Shown: positions 43,518-53,020 of the stretch, one piece after another
Layout of the letters: the number at the start of each line of letters is the position of its first letter
Position numbering within the stretch: the first letter of the stretch is position 1
Assembly (NCBI GenBank): GCA_022824945.1
Contig: JAJDYX010000047.1
Span: forward strand, 1 to 64,000
From: Candidatus Latescibacterota bacterium
GTDB taxonomy: Bacteria; Latescibacterota; UBA2968
DNA: 64,000 nucleotides
Reading direction: 5' to 3'
Made by a program: the position numbers and the translations under genes
Notes under the pieces: generated by a model
What the model was told of the DNA's origin: nothing
Database searches by the model: none
The model's input: only the letters and a program-made list of their open reading frames with translations

Positions 43518-44645
43518 ATGACCCATCGGATTAAGGACGCGGCGCGGCGTTTGGGATTTAATCCCGTGGGGATTGCATCCGCTGATCCCCCGCAACACTG
43601 GGCGTTTTATCAAAAGTGGTTGGGGATGGGCTACGCGGGGGAAATGGGATATTTGGCTCGCAATCTGGATCGGCGTTCAGATATTCGCCAGATATTTCCA
43701 GACGCCAAATCAGTACTGTGCGTGGGTCTCAATTATCAGCCCCGTTCCGATGGATCTGATAATGGCGATGAGCCCAAAGGGCAGATTGCGCGCTATGCGC
43801 GTGGCGATGATTATCACACCGTCATGAAAGACCGCTTATTTGAATTACTGGCCGAAATCCAAAAAATAGAACCCTCTGCTGAGGGGCGGGTCTATGTCGA
43901 TACCGGGCCTGTTCTGGAGCGCGATTTCGCCGCCCGAGCCGGGCTGGGCTGGTTTGGGAAACACACCTGCTTGATTGACAAAGGTCGCGGATCCTGGTTT
44001 TTTTTAGGTGAGATTATTCTGAATCTCGATCTCGAAGTTGATCGCCCACAACTCGATCACTGCGGCACCTGTACGCAGTGTCTGGATGCGTGTCCAACAG
44101 ATGCTATTCCAGAACCTTATGTCGTGGATTCGCGGCGGTGTATTTCCTATTTGACTATTGAATTGAAAGGTGCTATTCCGCGGGATTTGAGATCGGATAT
44201 GGGCAACTGGGTCTTTGGATGTGATATCTGCCAGGAAGTATGCCCCTGGAACCTCAAACACGCAAAGCCGACTTCTGAAAATGCCTTTCAGGCGCGCGAG
44301 GGTTTGAATGCGCCCGCGCTGACCGACTTGCTGCACATGGATCAAGAGACTTTTTCAAAGCGATTCAAAAACAGCCCGATAAAACGCGCCAAACGGCGTG
44401 GATTATTGCGAAATGTTGCCGTAGCACTGGGCAATGTGGGAAGCAAATCTGAAGTTCCTGCCCTAACAGATGCCCTGAAAGATGACGAGCCACTCGTGCG
44501 ACAACACGCGTCCTGGGCACTGGGCAAAATAGGAGGCGCGCGGGCGAGACGGGCACTCGACAAAGCACTGATGTGTGAACGCGATGCAGAAGTAATTGAA
44601 GAAATGCGGTTGGCAAGAAAAAAAATAAAAAGGAAACGAACGTGA
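43518..44645 (+). CDS. queG: Epoxyqueuosine reductase
   Basis: QueG carries out the last step of queuosine synthesis in tRNA, reducing epoxyqueuosine with cobalamin and two 4Fe-4S clusters. The 375-aa protein has VGLNYQP, GRVYVDTGPVLERDFAARAGLGW with the catalytic Asp, the cluster motifs CGTCTQCLDACPTDAI and CDICQEVCPWN, and a C-terminal HEAT-like repeat (LRNVAVALGNVG, VRQHASWALGKIG). I chose ATG 43518, which follows a GGAG. Its end overlaps the miaB start (GTGA). Confidence 0.95.
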   Translation: MTHRIKDAARRLGFNPVGIASADPPQHWAFYQKWLGMGYAGEMGYLARNLDRRSDIRQIFPDAKSVLCVGLNYQPRSDGSDNGDEPKGQIARYARGDDYHTVMKDRLFELLAEIQKIEPSAEGRVYVDTGPVLERDFAARAGLGWFGKHTCLIDKGRGSWFFLGEIILNLDLEVDRPQLDHCGTCTQCLDACPTDAIPEPYVVDSRRCISYLTIELKGAIPRDLRSDMGNWVFGCDICQEVCPWNLKHAKPTSENAFQAREGLNAPALTDLLHMDQETFSKRFKNSPIKRAKRRGLLRNVAVALGNVGSKSEVPALTDALKDDEPLVRQHASWALGKIGGARARRALDKALMCERDAEVIEEMRLARKKIKRKRT

Positions 44646-46021
44646 GCGCATTGCTCGATATCGAATTAGACGGTCGCGCCGTACAAACCGAACCCGAGAT
44701 ACCTGTCGCGCCCGTGTTTGGGCAAAAGGTTTTTATCGAGACGTACGGGTGCCAGATGAATGTATCGGATACGGAACTGATGCTGGGCATTTTAAAGCAA
44801 TCGGGTTATACCTCTGCCCGTCGTCCAGAAGATGCCGACGTCATTGTGCTGAATACCTGCGCGATACGCGAACACGCCGAAGAGCGAATAAGGGGCAGAT
44901 TGGGACAATTGCGCAGGCTGAAGTATCGGCGTCCAGACCTGATTATGGGGGTATCGGGATGCATGGCCAAGCATGTTTCAGAATCCCTGATGAACGACGC
45001 GCCCTATGTCGATCTCGTCGTGGGGCCAGATTCGTATCGGCGACTACCCGAACTCATTGCCGAAGCGCGTGGCGATTCGGCTCTGGATGTGCGTTTGGAT
45101 CGCGGCGAATACTATATGGATATCGATCCCTTGCGCGAAGAGGGCAGCAATGCCTGGATCACCATTATGCGCGGATGCGATAAGTTTTGCACGTTCTGCA
45201 TTGTGCCCTATGTGCGCGGCAGAGAGCGTAGCGTGCCGGCACGCGAAATTGTCAGACAAGCTCGCGCCGCCGCCGATGCGGGTTTTCGAGAAGTCACCTT
45301 ATTGGGCCAAACCGTCAATTCTTATCGCGATAGTACCTGCGATTTTGCCGATTTACTTTCGATGATTGCGCGCATAGACGGCATTTCCCGCATTCGCTTT
45401 ACCTCGCCTCATCCGAGTGATTTCTCTGAAAAATTCATTGAAACGATGGCGAATGAAAAAAAAATCTGTCGCTTTATTCATTTGCCTGTGCAGTCCGGGT
45501 CAAATCGCGTTCTAGAAGCGATGAAGCGCAGCTATACGGTCGAAGACTATCTCGCCCTGGTCGATAATTTGCGCAACGCAATGCCGGATCTGTGTTTGAG
45601 TACGGATATTATCGCTGGCTTTTCCGGCGAAACACAAACCGACTTCGAGGCCACGCTCGCATTGATGGCGCAGGTGCGTTATGATTCCGCATTTATGTTT
45701 AAGTATTCCGCGCGAAAAGGCACGGTCGCCTTCCGCGAGATGCCCGATACAGTATCAGAAGAGGAAAAGGTGCAAAGGCTCGAAACCATTATTGCACAAC
45801 AAAATCGCATTTCTGAAGAAATCAATGCGACTTATATCGGTCGCACCCTTGAGGTTCTGGTACAGGGAGATGCCCGCAAAGGCGAGGGTTTGGCCGTAGG
45901 AAAATCCGATGGTTTCAAGACGGTCGTATTTCCCCGAGAGGGCATTGCAGACAACGCGATAGCCGATGTCGAAATTACCCAAACGACCCTGCGCACACTG
46001 ACCGGGCGGAGAGTGCAATGA
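44642..46021 (+). CDS. miaB: tRNA-2-methylthio-N6-dimethylallyladenosine synthase
   Basis: MiaB is a radical-SAM methylthiotransferase modifying A37 of tRNAs. The 459-aa protein has an N-terminal UPF0004 domain with three cluster cysteines (ETYGCQMNVSD, LNTCAIREHAEERI, GVSGCMAKH), the radical-SAM motif IMRGCDKFCTFCIVPYVRG, and a C-terminal TRAM domain (about 390-455). VQSGSNRVLEAMKRSYT is also typical. Start is GTG 44642, overlapping the queG stop; its own stop overlaps lipA (ATGA). All three are Fe-S enzymes on one message. Confidence 0.96.
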   Translation: MSALLDIELDGRAVQTEPEIPVAPVFGQKVFIETYGCQMNVSDTELMLGILKQSGYTSARRPEDADVIVLNTCAIREHAEERIRGRLGQLRRLKYRRPDLIMGVSGCMAKHVSESLMNDAPYVDLVVGPDSYRRLPELIAEARGDSALDVRLDRGEYYMDIDPLREEGSNAWITIMRGCDKFCTFCIVPYVRGRERSVPAREIVRQARAAADAGFREVTLLGQTVNSYRDSTCDFADLLSMIARIDGISRIRFTSPHPSDFSEKFIETMANEKKICRFIHLPVQSGSNRVLEAMKRSYTVEDYLALVDNLRNAMPDLCLSTDIIAGFSGETQTDFEATLALMAQVRYDSAFMFKYSARKGTVAFREMPDTVSEEEKVQRLETIIAQQNRISEEINATYIGRTLEVLVQGDARKGEGLAVGKSDGFKTVVFPREGIADNAIADVEITQTTLRTLTGRRVQ

Positions 46022-46902
46022 ATGGTTTGATGGACATAAAAGCACCTTCTGTACGCCGCAGGCGACTGCCCGAATGGTTTCGCGTACCAGCCCCAGGCAG
46101 TGAAGGGTACCGCGCATTGAAAAACTTGATGCGCGGGTTAAATCTCCACACAGTATGCGAAAGTGCGCGTTGTCCCAATATCGGTGAATGCTGGAACTCG
46201 GGCACAGCGACATTTATGATTTTGGGAGATGTGTGTACGCGGAGTTGTGGATTTTGCGCGGTGAAAACCGGTCGTCCAGAGAGCCTTGATACCGAAGAAC
46301 CCGAACGGGTCGCCGAAGCCGTGCAGACGATGGGATTGCGACATGCGGTGGTTACCTCTGTAAATCGCGATGAACTCCCAGACGGGGGCGCGCGCATTTT
46401 TGCCGAAACGATATGTGCGATTCGGCGGTTGTGCCCACACACAAAGGTCGAAGTCTTGATCCCGGATTTTCAGGGCAATTGGCAGGCATTGCACCTGGTC
46501 ATAGAAGAAGCTCCCGATATTTTAAACCACAATGTCGAAACCGTACCGCGCCTGTATAAAACTATGCGCCCCCAGGCCAAATACGACAGGTCGTTGGCAC
46601 TTTTGAAACGGGCCAAAACGATGGGGCGCGGTATGCCCACAAAGTCGGGGATTATGGTCGGTGCAGGTGAAATCCCGGTCGAGGTGCGGCAGACGATTCG
46701 AGATATCGCAGATTGCAAAACAGATATTCTCACAATAGGTCAATATCTGCAACCGTCTGCCCAACACGTACCTGTGGCGCGCTTTTACCATCCCGATGAA
46801 TTTCTGGATCTCAAACAATTCGCGCTCACGCTGGGTTTTCGGCATGTCGAATCCGGCCCACTGGTGCGCAGTTCCTACCATGCCGCCGATCAAGTGACTT
46901 GA
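46018..46902 (+). CDS. lipA: Lipoyl synthase
   Basis: LipA inserts two sulfurs into octanoyl groups on E2 and H proteins, using radical SAM chemistry and an auxiliary cluster. The 294-aa protein has the auxiliary motif CESARCPNIGECW (about 48-60), radical-SAM CTRSCGFCAVKTGRP (about 75-89), VTSVNRDELPDGGA, and LTIGQYLQPSAQHVPVARFYHPDEF, with the C-terminal serine region VRSSYHA. Translation is coupled to miaB by ATGA. The length is normal. Confidence 0.96.
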   Translation: MNGLMDIKAPSVRRRRLPEWFRVPAPGSEGYRALKNLMRGLNLHTVCESARCPNIGECWNSGTATFMILGDVCTRSCGFCAVKTGRPESLDTEEPERVAEAVQTMGLRHAVVTSVNRDELPDGGARIFAETICAIRRLCPHTKVEVLIPDFQGNWQALHLVIEEAPDILNHNVETVPRLYKTMRPQAKYDRSLALLKRAKTMGRGMPTKSGIMVGAGEIPVEVRQTIRDIADCKTDILTIGQYLQPSAQHVPVARFYHPDEFLDLKQFALTLGFRHVESGPLVRSSYHAADQVT

Positions 46903-46908
46903 TAACCC

Positions 46909-46937
46909 TTGATTCCATTCTCTCAACTCTTTATACT
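46909..46937 (+). promoter_or_regulatory. Promoter for the GWxTD protein gene
   Basis: TTGATT (46909-46914), 17 bp, TATACT (46932-46937), then a 50-nt leader with GGAGG upstream of ATG 46988. Confidence 0.55.
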
Positions 46938-46987
46938 GTCTTAAATTCCAGCCGGGGAATTGTTGCATATACACCTGGAGGATCGTC

Positions 46988-48361
46988 ATGCGTTCCATAA
47001 AATGGTATGTTGCAATGGTTGCCACCTGTTTTTGGGCAACTGCTTATGGGCAAGAAGATGCGCCAATATATCGAGATATGCCGTTGCACTCAAAGGGTGA
47101 GTTGCGCGTTTTTGCCGAAACTGCCGCATTTCGGGGGCCCCAAAACCTCACGCGCCTGGAAGTCTATACCTTAATCGATGCGCGACAATTGCAGTTTGTA
47201 CCCGAAGACGGCAAATACGTATCCCAAATTGACTTTGAGCTTTCCCTGCAAGATTCCGCGGGAAATCCCATAGTACAAGAATTGTGGACGCGAAATGTTT
47301 CGGTGGCAAATATCCGAGAATTGAAACAGGATGGCGCGCTGGTACGCGATATCATCGCCCTTGACATCGCGCCAGCCCCCTACAAAATGACGCTGACAGC
47401 CGAAGATATTTACGGAGATATTTCAGGCACCTGTGAAGGGAATATGCGCGTACGTCGTTTTGAGGGCACAGAGTTGGTCGTAAGCGATGTGATATTCGCT
47501 TCGGAATTAAAAAAAGCTGAATCTGCCGGACGTTTTGTCAAAAATGGATGGCGTGTCGTGCCCAATACAACGCGGTTCTTCCGCACAGGTAAGCCGATTC
47601 AGATCTACTTTGAGGTTTACAACTTCAAGGTCATGCCCGACAAACCCAATGATTCATTTGTCCTGGGATACAGCCTGCTCGACACCGCCGATGTCGTTGT
47701 CAAATCGTATCCGGCAAAGCGATTGCTCAAGCCCGGGGAAAGCGTGGTAAAAACAGAAATCCTGGAAACAGAAGGATTATCTGGCGGCGCGTACGATTTG
47801 CAAGTCGAGTTATTTGACCGAGGCACGCGCGAACATGTGCGGCACAAACGCAAAGTCTTTCTCCTTTCAGATGAAAATGAAAATCCACAATTGACCGAGG
47901 CACAACAGGAGCAATTGCGATATTTTCAAACCATTCATCACATTGCGTCTGAAAAAGATCTCTCTATGTACGAATCTTTGCCAACGCAGACGTCGAAAAT
48001 GAAATTCCTCCGGGCATTTTGGAAAAAACTGGATCCAACTCCGAACACGCCCTTAAATGAAAGACTTAGAGATCATATAAATCGCCTGAAATACTCTGAC
48101 GATACGTTTACAGCACAACCGGGCAAGCGGGGATCAGATACGGACAAAGGGCGCGTTTATGTCAAATACGGACCGCCCAGCGAGCGCGACTATACCACAT
48201 CGGCTTCAATAGGAAAAGCCATAGATACCTGGACTTACGAAAAGTCGGGACGATATATTTTTGTATTTTTTGATCGCCGTGGAACCGGTGTTTACGAATT
48301 GGTACATTCGACCATGTCGGGTGAAATCTACAATCCCGATTGGCAAAGCACAGCATTTTAA
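46988..48361 (+). CDS. GWxTD domain exported protein
   Basis: A 457-aa protein with a signal peptide (MRSIKWYVAMVATCFWATAYG, cleaved near 21). The C-terminal 120 residues form a GWxTD-type domain: FLRAFWKKLDPTPNTPLNE, DKGRVYVKYGPPSERDY, TWTYEKSGRYIFVFFDRRGTGVYELVHSTM and NPDW at the end. The domain is characteristic of FCB-superphylum bacteria and its role is unknown. The middle is beta-rich (about 100-310). It stands alone with its own promoter. Confidence 0.88.
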   Translation: MRSIKWYVAMVATCFWATAYGQEDAPIYRDMPLHSKGELRVFAETAAFRGPQNLTRLEVYTLIDARQLQFVPEDGKYVSQIDFELSLQDSAGNPIVQELWTRNVSVANIRELKQDGALVRDIIALDIAPAPYKMTLTAEDIYGDISGTCEGNMRVRRFEGTELVVSDVIFASELKKAESAGRFVKNGWRVVPNTTRFFRTGKPIQIYFEVYNFKVMPDKPNDSFVLGYSLLDTADVVVKSYPAKRLLKPGESVVKTEILETEGLSGGAYDLQVELFDRGTREHVRHKRKVFLLSDENENPQLTEAQQEQLRYFQTIHHIASEKDLSMYESLPTQTSKMKFLRAFWKKLDPTPNTPLNERLRDHINRLKYSDDTFTAQPGKRGSDTDKGRVYVKYGPPSERDYTTSASIGKAIDTWTYEKSGRYIFVFFDRRGTGVYELVHSTMSGEIYNPDWQSTAF

Positions 48362-48425
48362 AATGCACTAACCTTCGGTGACTAAAGTTTAGGCAGAGCG
48401 CAAAGTCCTAACAGGAGGTCTTTCA

Positions 48426-48674
48426 ATGCAGATGAATATACAGGAAGCAAAATCCCAACTTGCGCGGCTGGGAGAACTGGCTTGGCAGGGCGAGGAGGTC
48501 GTAATCACTAAGGCCGGCAAACCATATTTGAATTTGGTGCAGTATCGCGGTTCTAAGAAAGTGCGAAAACCCGACTTGCTGAAAGGACAAATTTGGATTG
48601 CCCCTGACTTCGACGAAACACCCGAGGAAGTGATTGATTCGTTCTACAATAGCACTTTATTTTCCGAGGAGTAA
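48426..48674 (+). CDS. Phd/YefM-family antitoxin
   Basis: An 82-aa antitoxin: MNIQEAKSQLARLGELAWQG and EVVITKAGKPYLNLVQY form the Phd-like DNA-binding N-terminus, and the C-terminal tail (about 50-82, DFDETPEEVIDSFYNS) should wrap the toxin. It binds its operator and neutralises the PIN toxin encoded next, whose start overlaps its stop (TAATG at 48672-48676). ATG 48426 follows a strong AGGAGG. Confidence 0.9.
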   Translation: MQMNIQEAKSQLARLGELAWQGEEVVITKAGKPYLNLVQYRGSKKVRKPDLLKGQIWIAPDFDETPEEVIDSFYNSTLFSEE

Positions 48675-49054
48675 TGCAACGTCTTTTGCTTGATACGCAT
48701 GCCCTCATTTGGTGGTTTGCAGAATCCGAGAAATTAAAGCGATATCCCTACGAGGCTATCGCTAACTCGGAGAATGAGATTTTTGTTAGTGCTATTAGTG
48801 GTTTGGAGATTGCCATCAAATCCTCTCTGGGTAAGCTTAAAGTTCCTAATAGCTTAGGTGCCCTGGTTGAGGAGGCAGGCTTCACGCATCTTCCTGTGAC
48901 TTTCTTTCATGGAGAACAGGCGGGCCATCTTCCAGTATATCACCGAGACCCCTTTGACCGAATACTGGTTGCCCAAGCCCAAGTCGAAAAACTTATACTC
49001 ATTACCAGAGACTCTCAAATCATGCAGTACGACGTGTCTATCATAGAGGCATAA
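48674..49054 (+). CDS. vapC: VapC-like PIN domain toxin
   Basis: PIN toxins are magnesium-dependent ribonucleases that cut tRNA, rRNA or mRNA. The 126-aa protein retains the acidic residues: Asp in LLLDTHALIWW (about 7), Glu in SAISGLEIAIKSSLGKL, and Asp in HRDPFDRILVAQA and LITRDSQI. It is coupled to the antitoxin upstream. It is of the HTHALIWW (type II TA, PilT-like) subgroup and looks functional. Confidence 0.92.
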   Translation: MQRLLLDTHALIWWFAESEKLKRYPYEAIANSENEIFVSAISGLEIAIKSSLGKLKVPNSLGALVEEAGFTHLPVTFFHGEQAGHLPVYHRDPFDRILVAQAQVEKLILITRDSQIMQYDVSIIEA

Positions 49055-49137
49055 ACACAAGTGACACGCAATCTATTCATAACATTTTAGAATGAATTGC
49101 AACCACGCTTTAAAAACGAATCTTTGGAGATTTTGTA

Positions 49138-49221
49138 ATGGCTGACAATTTCAATCCAGACGTTCCAACCTTTAACGATCTACTAAATCCGACACTTACT
49201 GCGCTCCATGCTCGTGGTTGA
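49138..49221 (+). pseudogene. N-terminal fragment of an Mrr-like restriction protein
   Basis: A 27-codon frame with GGAGA upstream reads MADNFNPDVPTFNDLLNPTL then TALHARG and stops. It resembles the first residues of Mrr-type restriction proteins (VPTYDDLMNP..L.AL..LGG), which start with a winged-helix domain. Everything after this point is lost. It lies next to a toxin-antitoxin pair, suggesting the scar of a removed defence gene. Confidence 0.45.
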
Positions 49222-49291
49222 GGTCGTAGAAGTGGACAGAAGCTGGTTCGATTCGATTTAGCGGACATATCGCATTGTGTAAAGGATATCG

Positions 49292-52200
49292 ATGGATCCT
49301 CGATTTACATTTGAGAAGGGCACAGGCATTTTTACGGGCAATGAATTAATTGTCAAGGGTAGCCTCGAAGGCGGCATGGGACTGATGACGGGATATCCCG
49401 GCTCACCCGTGGCAGAAGTATTTGATGCAGCAGAGCGCATCCGCGAGTTGTTGGTGGAAAAAGGCGTGATGGTGCAAATAGCCAACAACGAGGCCCTGGG
49501 GGCTGCGCGTCTCAATGGGGCGCAGATGGAATCCATTCGCGCCATCGCAGTCATGAAAAGCGTGGGCGCGCATGTCGCTTCAGACGCGCTGGCACTGGGC
49601 AATATGGCCGGAACGGGTGAGGGTGCTGCTGCGGTTGCTGTATTTGGCGATGATACGTGGTCTGAGGGTACACAAGTGCCCGCGGATTCTCGCTTTATCG
49701 CCAAACATTTGTACATGCCCGTATTCGAACCCAGCACCTTTCAGGAAATGAAAGACTGGATCAAAGTAGCCTTTGAGTTGTCGGAAAAAACCCGGCTTTA
49801 TATCGCCTACCTCGTAACATCCAATCAGGCAGATGGCGGGGGCACCGTTGAGGTACACGCAAACCTGTTTCCCGAAAAAACATTTAACCACCCCATCCGC
49901 CTGGATCCACAGACGATTTCACCAGATGATCGGGTAATCATTCCGCCACATACTGTAATAAAAGAACAGGAGGTCCTCGAGCAGCGTTTTCCCAAGCTGC
50001 TCACCCTCGCAAAAGAATACGGGATGAATCGGATTTTATATCGGCCAGACTCTGGCAAAAAGCGGATCGGCTTTGTCACCAGCAGTTTGGCCTATTGTTA
50101 TTTGGAACACGCGCTCAATATGGTTGGGTTGGGGGGCAGCATTCCCATTTTGAAATACGGGATTACCTATCCAATTGATTCGGAAATTTTGCGCGAATTT
50201 ACAAATCTGGTCGATGAAATTTACGTGGTGGAAGAAAAACGCGGTTTTCTGGAAGAACAAATTGCCACTGCCTTGCAAAACCTGTATCAAGCCGGCAAAA
50301 CAAATGCGTTTCGGATATGGGGCAAACGCTTTCCCCATGGACGCGGTTTTCCCGACAGTTGTGGCCTGAACCCGAGCATCACACTCAATGTGCTGGCTCC
50401 AATGTTGAAAACGCTTGACGACCCTACAGTATCCGTAGATGCCAGGCGCATTGACGCCGTTGTAGCCCTGATGGCTCAGACAGAAACTTATGACCTGAAC
50501 GCATCTGTTCGCACCCCCTCGTTTTGCCCGGGCTGCCCGCACCGAGATTCAGCCAGCGTGCTGGACAAAATGATCGACGATTTTCAAGATGGCGATTACA
50601 TGCAGCGCAAGCACGGCACAGATCCGATGGATCTGATTTTTCACGGGGATATCGGATGTTATTCCCTGTTGAAATACGAGCCGTTTAACCGGCTGATGCA
50701 CAATTTGTCGGGAATGGGACTCGGTGGCGGCACGGGTGCCGGTATCGATCCTTTTATCGACAACAAACAACTCGTGTTCATGGGCGATTCGACATTTTTC
50801 CACAGTGGAATGGCGGCGATTTCCGATTCGATTAAACACGGGCAAGATATTACCTATGTCATTTTAGACAATAAAACCACGGCAATGACGGGTCATCAGC
50901 CCACGCCTGGGGTAGATATCGACCTGATGGGACGCCCGACCTTTGCCCAGGATATCGAACAGGTCGTGAGCGGTTTGGGGGGCGGTACAAACGGCCCGGT
51001 GATGGTCGCCCGCATGAACCCGGAAAATCGGGAGACGTATCGCGATGTCCTGGAACAAGCACTTCTAAAAGACGGCGTCAAAATTGTCATTGCCGACAAA
51101 GAGTGCGGCATCACATATCACCGCCGCGTGCGCGCAGAGCAGATTCAGACCATTCGAGAAAAGGGATTTCTATCGAAAGAGACCCACATCAACATCACGC
51201 CAGAAGTCTGCGAATATTGTCTGGAATGCACGCAGGCAACCGGGTGCAGCGGCTTGACCGTAGAAGAATCGCTTCACGGTCCAAAAGTCGCGACCGATCT
51301 GTCTTTGTGCGTTGCAGATGGCGCGTGTACAAAAGTCGAAGTCGCCAATGGCGATAAAACGTGTCCCTCTTTTGAAAATCTGACAATTCACCGATCGCGC
51401 CCGCCCGAGGTGCAAACCGAATCGATAGATCTATCAAATATTCCCGAACCCAAATCCCGCGACTTTGATACAGCGTGGTACGCTTATGTGGCCGGCGTAG
51501 GCGGCATGGGCATCAATACCATTTCTGCGATTATCGCCGTTGCAGGCGCAAAGCAAGGATACACCGTGCGCTTCACCAACAAAAAAGGACTGGCTATCCG
51601 CAATGGCGGCGTGTATTCACACGTCAGTTTCACCAAAGACGAGCGGGTGATTTCACAATTGACACCCTACGGACATGCAGACTTGCTGTTGGGATTGGAC
51701 ATTCTGGAGGCCGTGCGCGGATTAGACCCAAATGGAACCGGTCGCGTAGGCAGCCCTCAGCGCACCACAGCCGTCGTGGAAACCGGCAAACGCGAAACCA
51801 TTTTGTCGATGATTGGACGAGACGATTTTGATACAGATCATCTGGAGGATATGTTGCGGCGTTATACCAATGCCGACACGTATTTTGGGATGGACCTCGG
51901 CGAAATCTCTGAACGATACCTGGGCAACAAAATCTATGCCAATAGCATCTTGCTGGGCGCGGCATTTCAACGGGGCGCATTGCCCTTAACACTGGAAAAT
52001 ATCCGGTGGGCGATGAAGCAAAATATCAAATCGAATGAACTCGAAGCCAATCTCAAAGCATTTGAAATGGGGCGCAAAGCCGCATTGGATCCCGATGCAT
52101 TTTTCAAACCCAAACTCGTAACCACATACAGGGGCCTCATTGACGATAAAACGGAAATTCTGGCCAAAACTCGGGGCAACAAATTGGCCGAGACCTATCG

Positions 52201-52897
52201 CACCCTCTCAGAGACCGTCGCCAACTGGTCACTTGCCGACGCGACAAAATTGCAATTTGCCCTCGGCGTTTACGACCTCATCCAATGGAGCGGCGTCGAA
52301 TACGCACAGTCTTATGTCGTCCGCGTAAAAAGGATTTACGATCACGATGATGTCCAATATCAGTATCGTGCAACCGATGCTGTGGTGCGCTTTCTCGCCC
52401 GCGTGATGGCCTACAAAGACGAAATCTATGTTGCCCATCTATTGACGAGCGAGGAAAAATACCGCCGCGATCGTGTGCGTTATGATGTCGATATAGATCG
52501 CGGTGATCGGATTTCCTACAGGCATTTAACCCGTCCGCATTTCACCGTCCTGGGACTGGACATCAGATTCGATATTCAAACCCGCGACTGGATGCTCAAT
52601 ATCATGAAACGCGCACGCTTTTTACGCAAGCTACCAGCCTGGCACCGCGAAGAAAAGAACTATCGAGATTGGTATATCGATCTGGTAGATGATTTTGATT
52701 TTGACAGTACAGAGCGATACGATACTTATGTAAAAGCACTGCGCCTCCCCGACGATGTGCGGGGCTACCGCGAAGTGATCTGGCCCAAAATGGCCGCCGC
52801 CAAAAAAATGGCGAACTACTGGCTCAATGGCAAAGGAACACCCCCCAAACTCGACCGCGAGGTCCTCGATATTGAGCCTGTTATTGAAAAAGTTTAG
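49292..52897 (+). CDS. Indolepyruvate ferredoxin oxidoreductase, fused alpha/beta subunits
   Basis: This thiamine-pyrophosphate enzyme oxidises aryl-pyruvates (or other 2-oxoacids) to acyl-CoA and reduces ferredoxin. The 1201-aa protein is a fusion: TPP pyrimidine domain (MTGYPGSPVAEVFDAAERI, about 32-50), core with FCPGCPHRDSASVLDK, TPP-pyrophosphate domain (HGDIGCYSLL, DNKTTAMTGHQPTPG), a reduced cluster domain (CEYCLECTQATGC), the gamma/IorB domain (YVAGVGGMGINTISAIIAVAG, about 730), and a C-terminal DUF6537-like extension (about 950-1190). ATG 49292 has AAAGGA upstream. Confidence 0.92.
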   Translation: MDPRFTFEKGTGIFTGNELIVKGSLEGGMGLMTGYPGSPVAEVFDAAERIRELLVEKGVMVQIANNEALGAARLNGAQMESIRAIAVMKSVGAHVASDALALGNMAGTGEGAAAVAVFGDDTWSEGTQVPADSRFIAKHLYMPVFEPSTFQEMKDWIKVAFELSEKTRLYIAYLVTSNQADGGGTVEVHANLFPEKTFNHPIRLDPQTISPDDRVIIPPHTVIKEQEVLEQRFPKLLTLAKEYGMNRILYRPDSGKKRIGFVTSSLAYCYLEHALNMVGLGGSIPILKYGITYPIDSEILREFTNLVDEIYVVEEKRGFLEEQIATALQNLYQAGKTNAFRIWGKRFPHGRGFPDSCGLNPSITLNVLAPMLKTLDDPTVSVDARRIDAVVALMAQTETYDLNASVRTPSFCPGCPHRDSASVLDKMIDDFQDGDYMQRKHGTDPMDLIFHGDIGCYSLLKYEPFNRLMHNLSGMGLGGGTGAGIDPFIDNKQLVFMGDSTFFHSGMAAISDSIKHGQDITYVILDNKTTAMTGHQPTPGVDIDLMGRPTFAQDIEQVVSGLGGGTNGPVMVARMNPENRETYRDVLEQALLKDGVKIVIADKECGITYHRRVRAEQIQTIREKGFLSKETHINITPEVCEYCLECTQATGCSGLTVEESLHGPKVATDLSLCVADGACTKVEVANGDKTCPSFENLTIHRSRPPEVQTESIDLSNIPEPKSRDFDTAWYAYVAGVGGMGINTISAIIAVAGAKQGYTVRFTNKKGLAIRNGGVYSHVSFTKDERVISQLTPYGHADLLLGLDILEAVRGLDPNGTGRVGSPQRTTAVVETGKRETILSMIGRDDFDTDHLEDMLRRYTNADTYFGMDLGEISERYLGNKIYANSILLGAAFQRGALPLTLENIRWAMKQNIKSNELEANLKAFEMGRKAALDPDAFFKPKLVTTYRGLIDDKTEILAKTRGNKLAETYRTLSETVANWSLADATKLQFALGVYDLIQWSGVEYAQSYVVRVKRIYDHDDVQYQYRATDAVVRFLARVMAYKDEIYVAHLLTSEEKYRRDRVRYDVDIDRGDRISYRHLTRPHFTVLGLDIRFDIQTRDWMLNIMKRARFLRKLPAWHREEKNYRDWYIDLVDDFDFDSTERYDTYVKALRLPDDVRGYREVIWPKMAAAKKMANYWLNGKGTPPKLDREVLDIEPVIEKV

Positions 52898-52940
52898 CTG
52901 GCCTGCCAACCCCCAGCCTCTAACGCAAAACGAGATTTTC

Positions 52941-52969
52941 TTGAACCAAACGCTTTGATTGGTTATATT
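52941..52969 (+). promoter_or_regulatory. Promoter for the hydroxypyruvate reductase gene
   Basis: TTGAAC (52941-52946), 17 bp, TATATT (52964-52969), 51 bp before the start codon, with AAGGAGG between. Confidence 0.55.
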
Positions 52970-53020
52970 CCGCACTCGCAATTTTCTGAATAAAACGCAT
53001 ACTTATAAGGAGGATGTATT

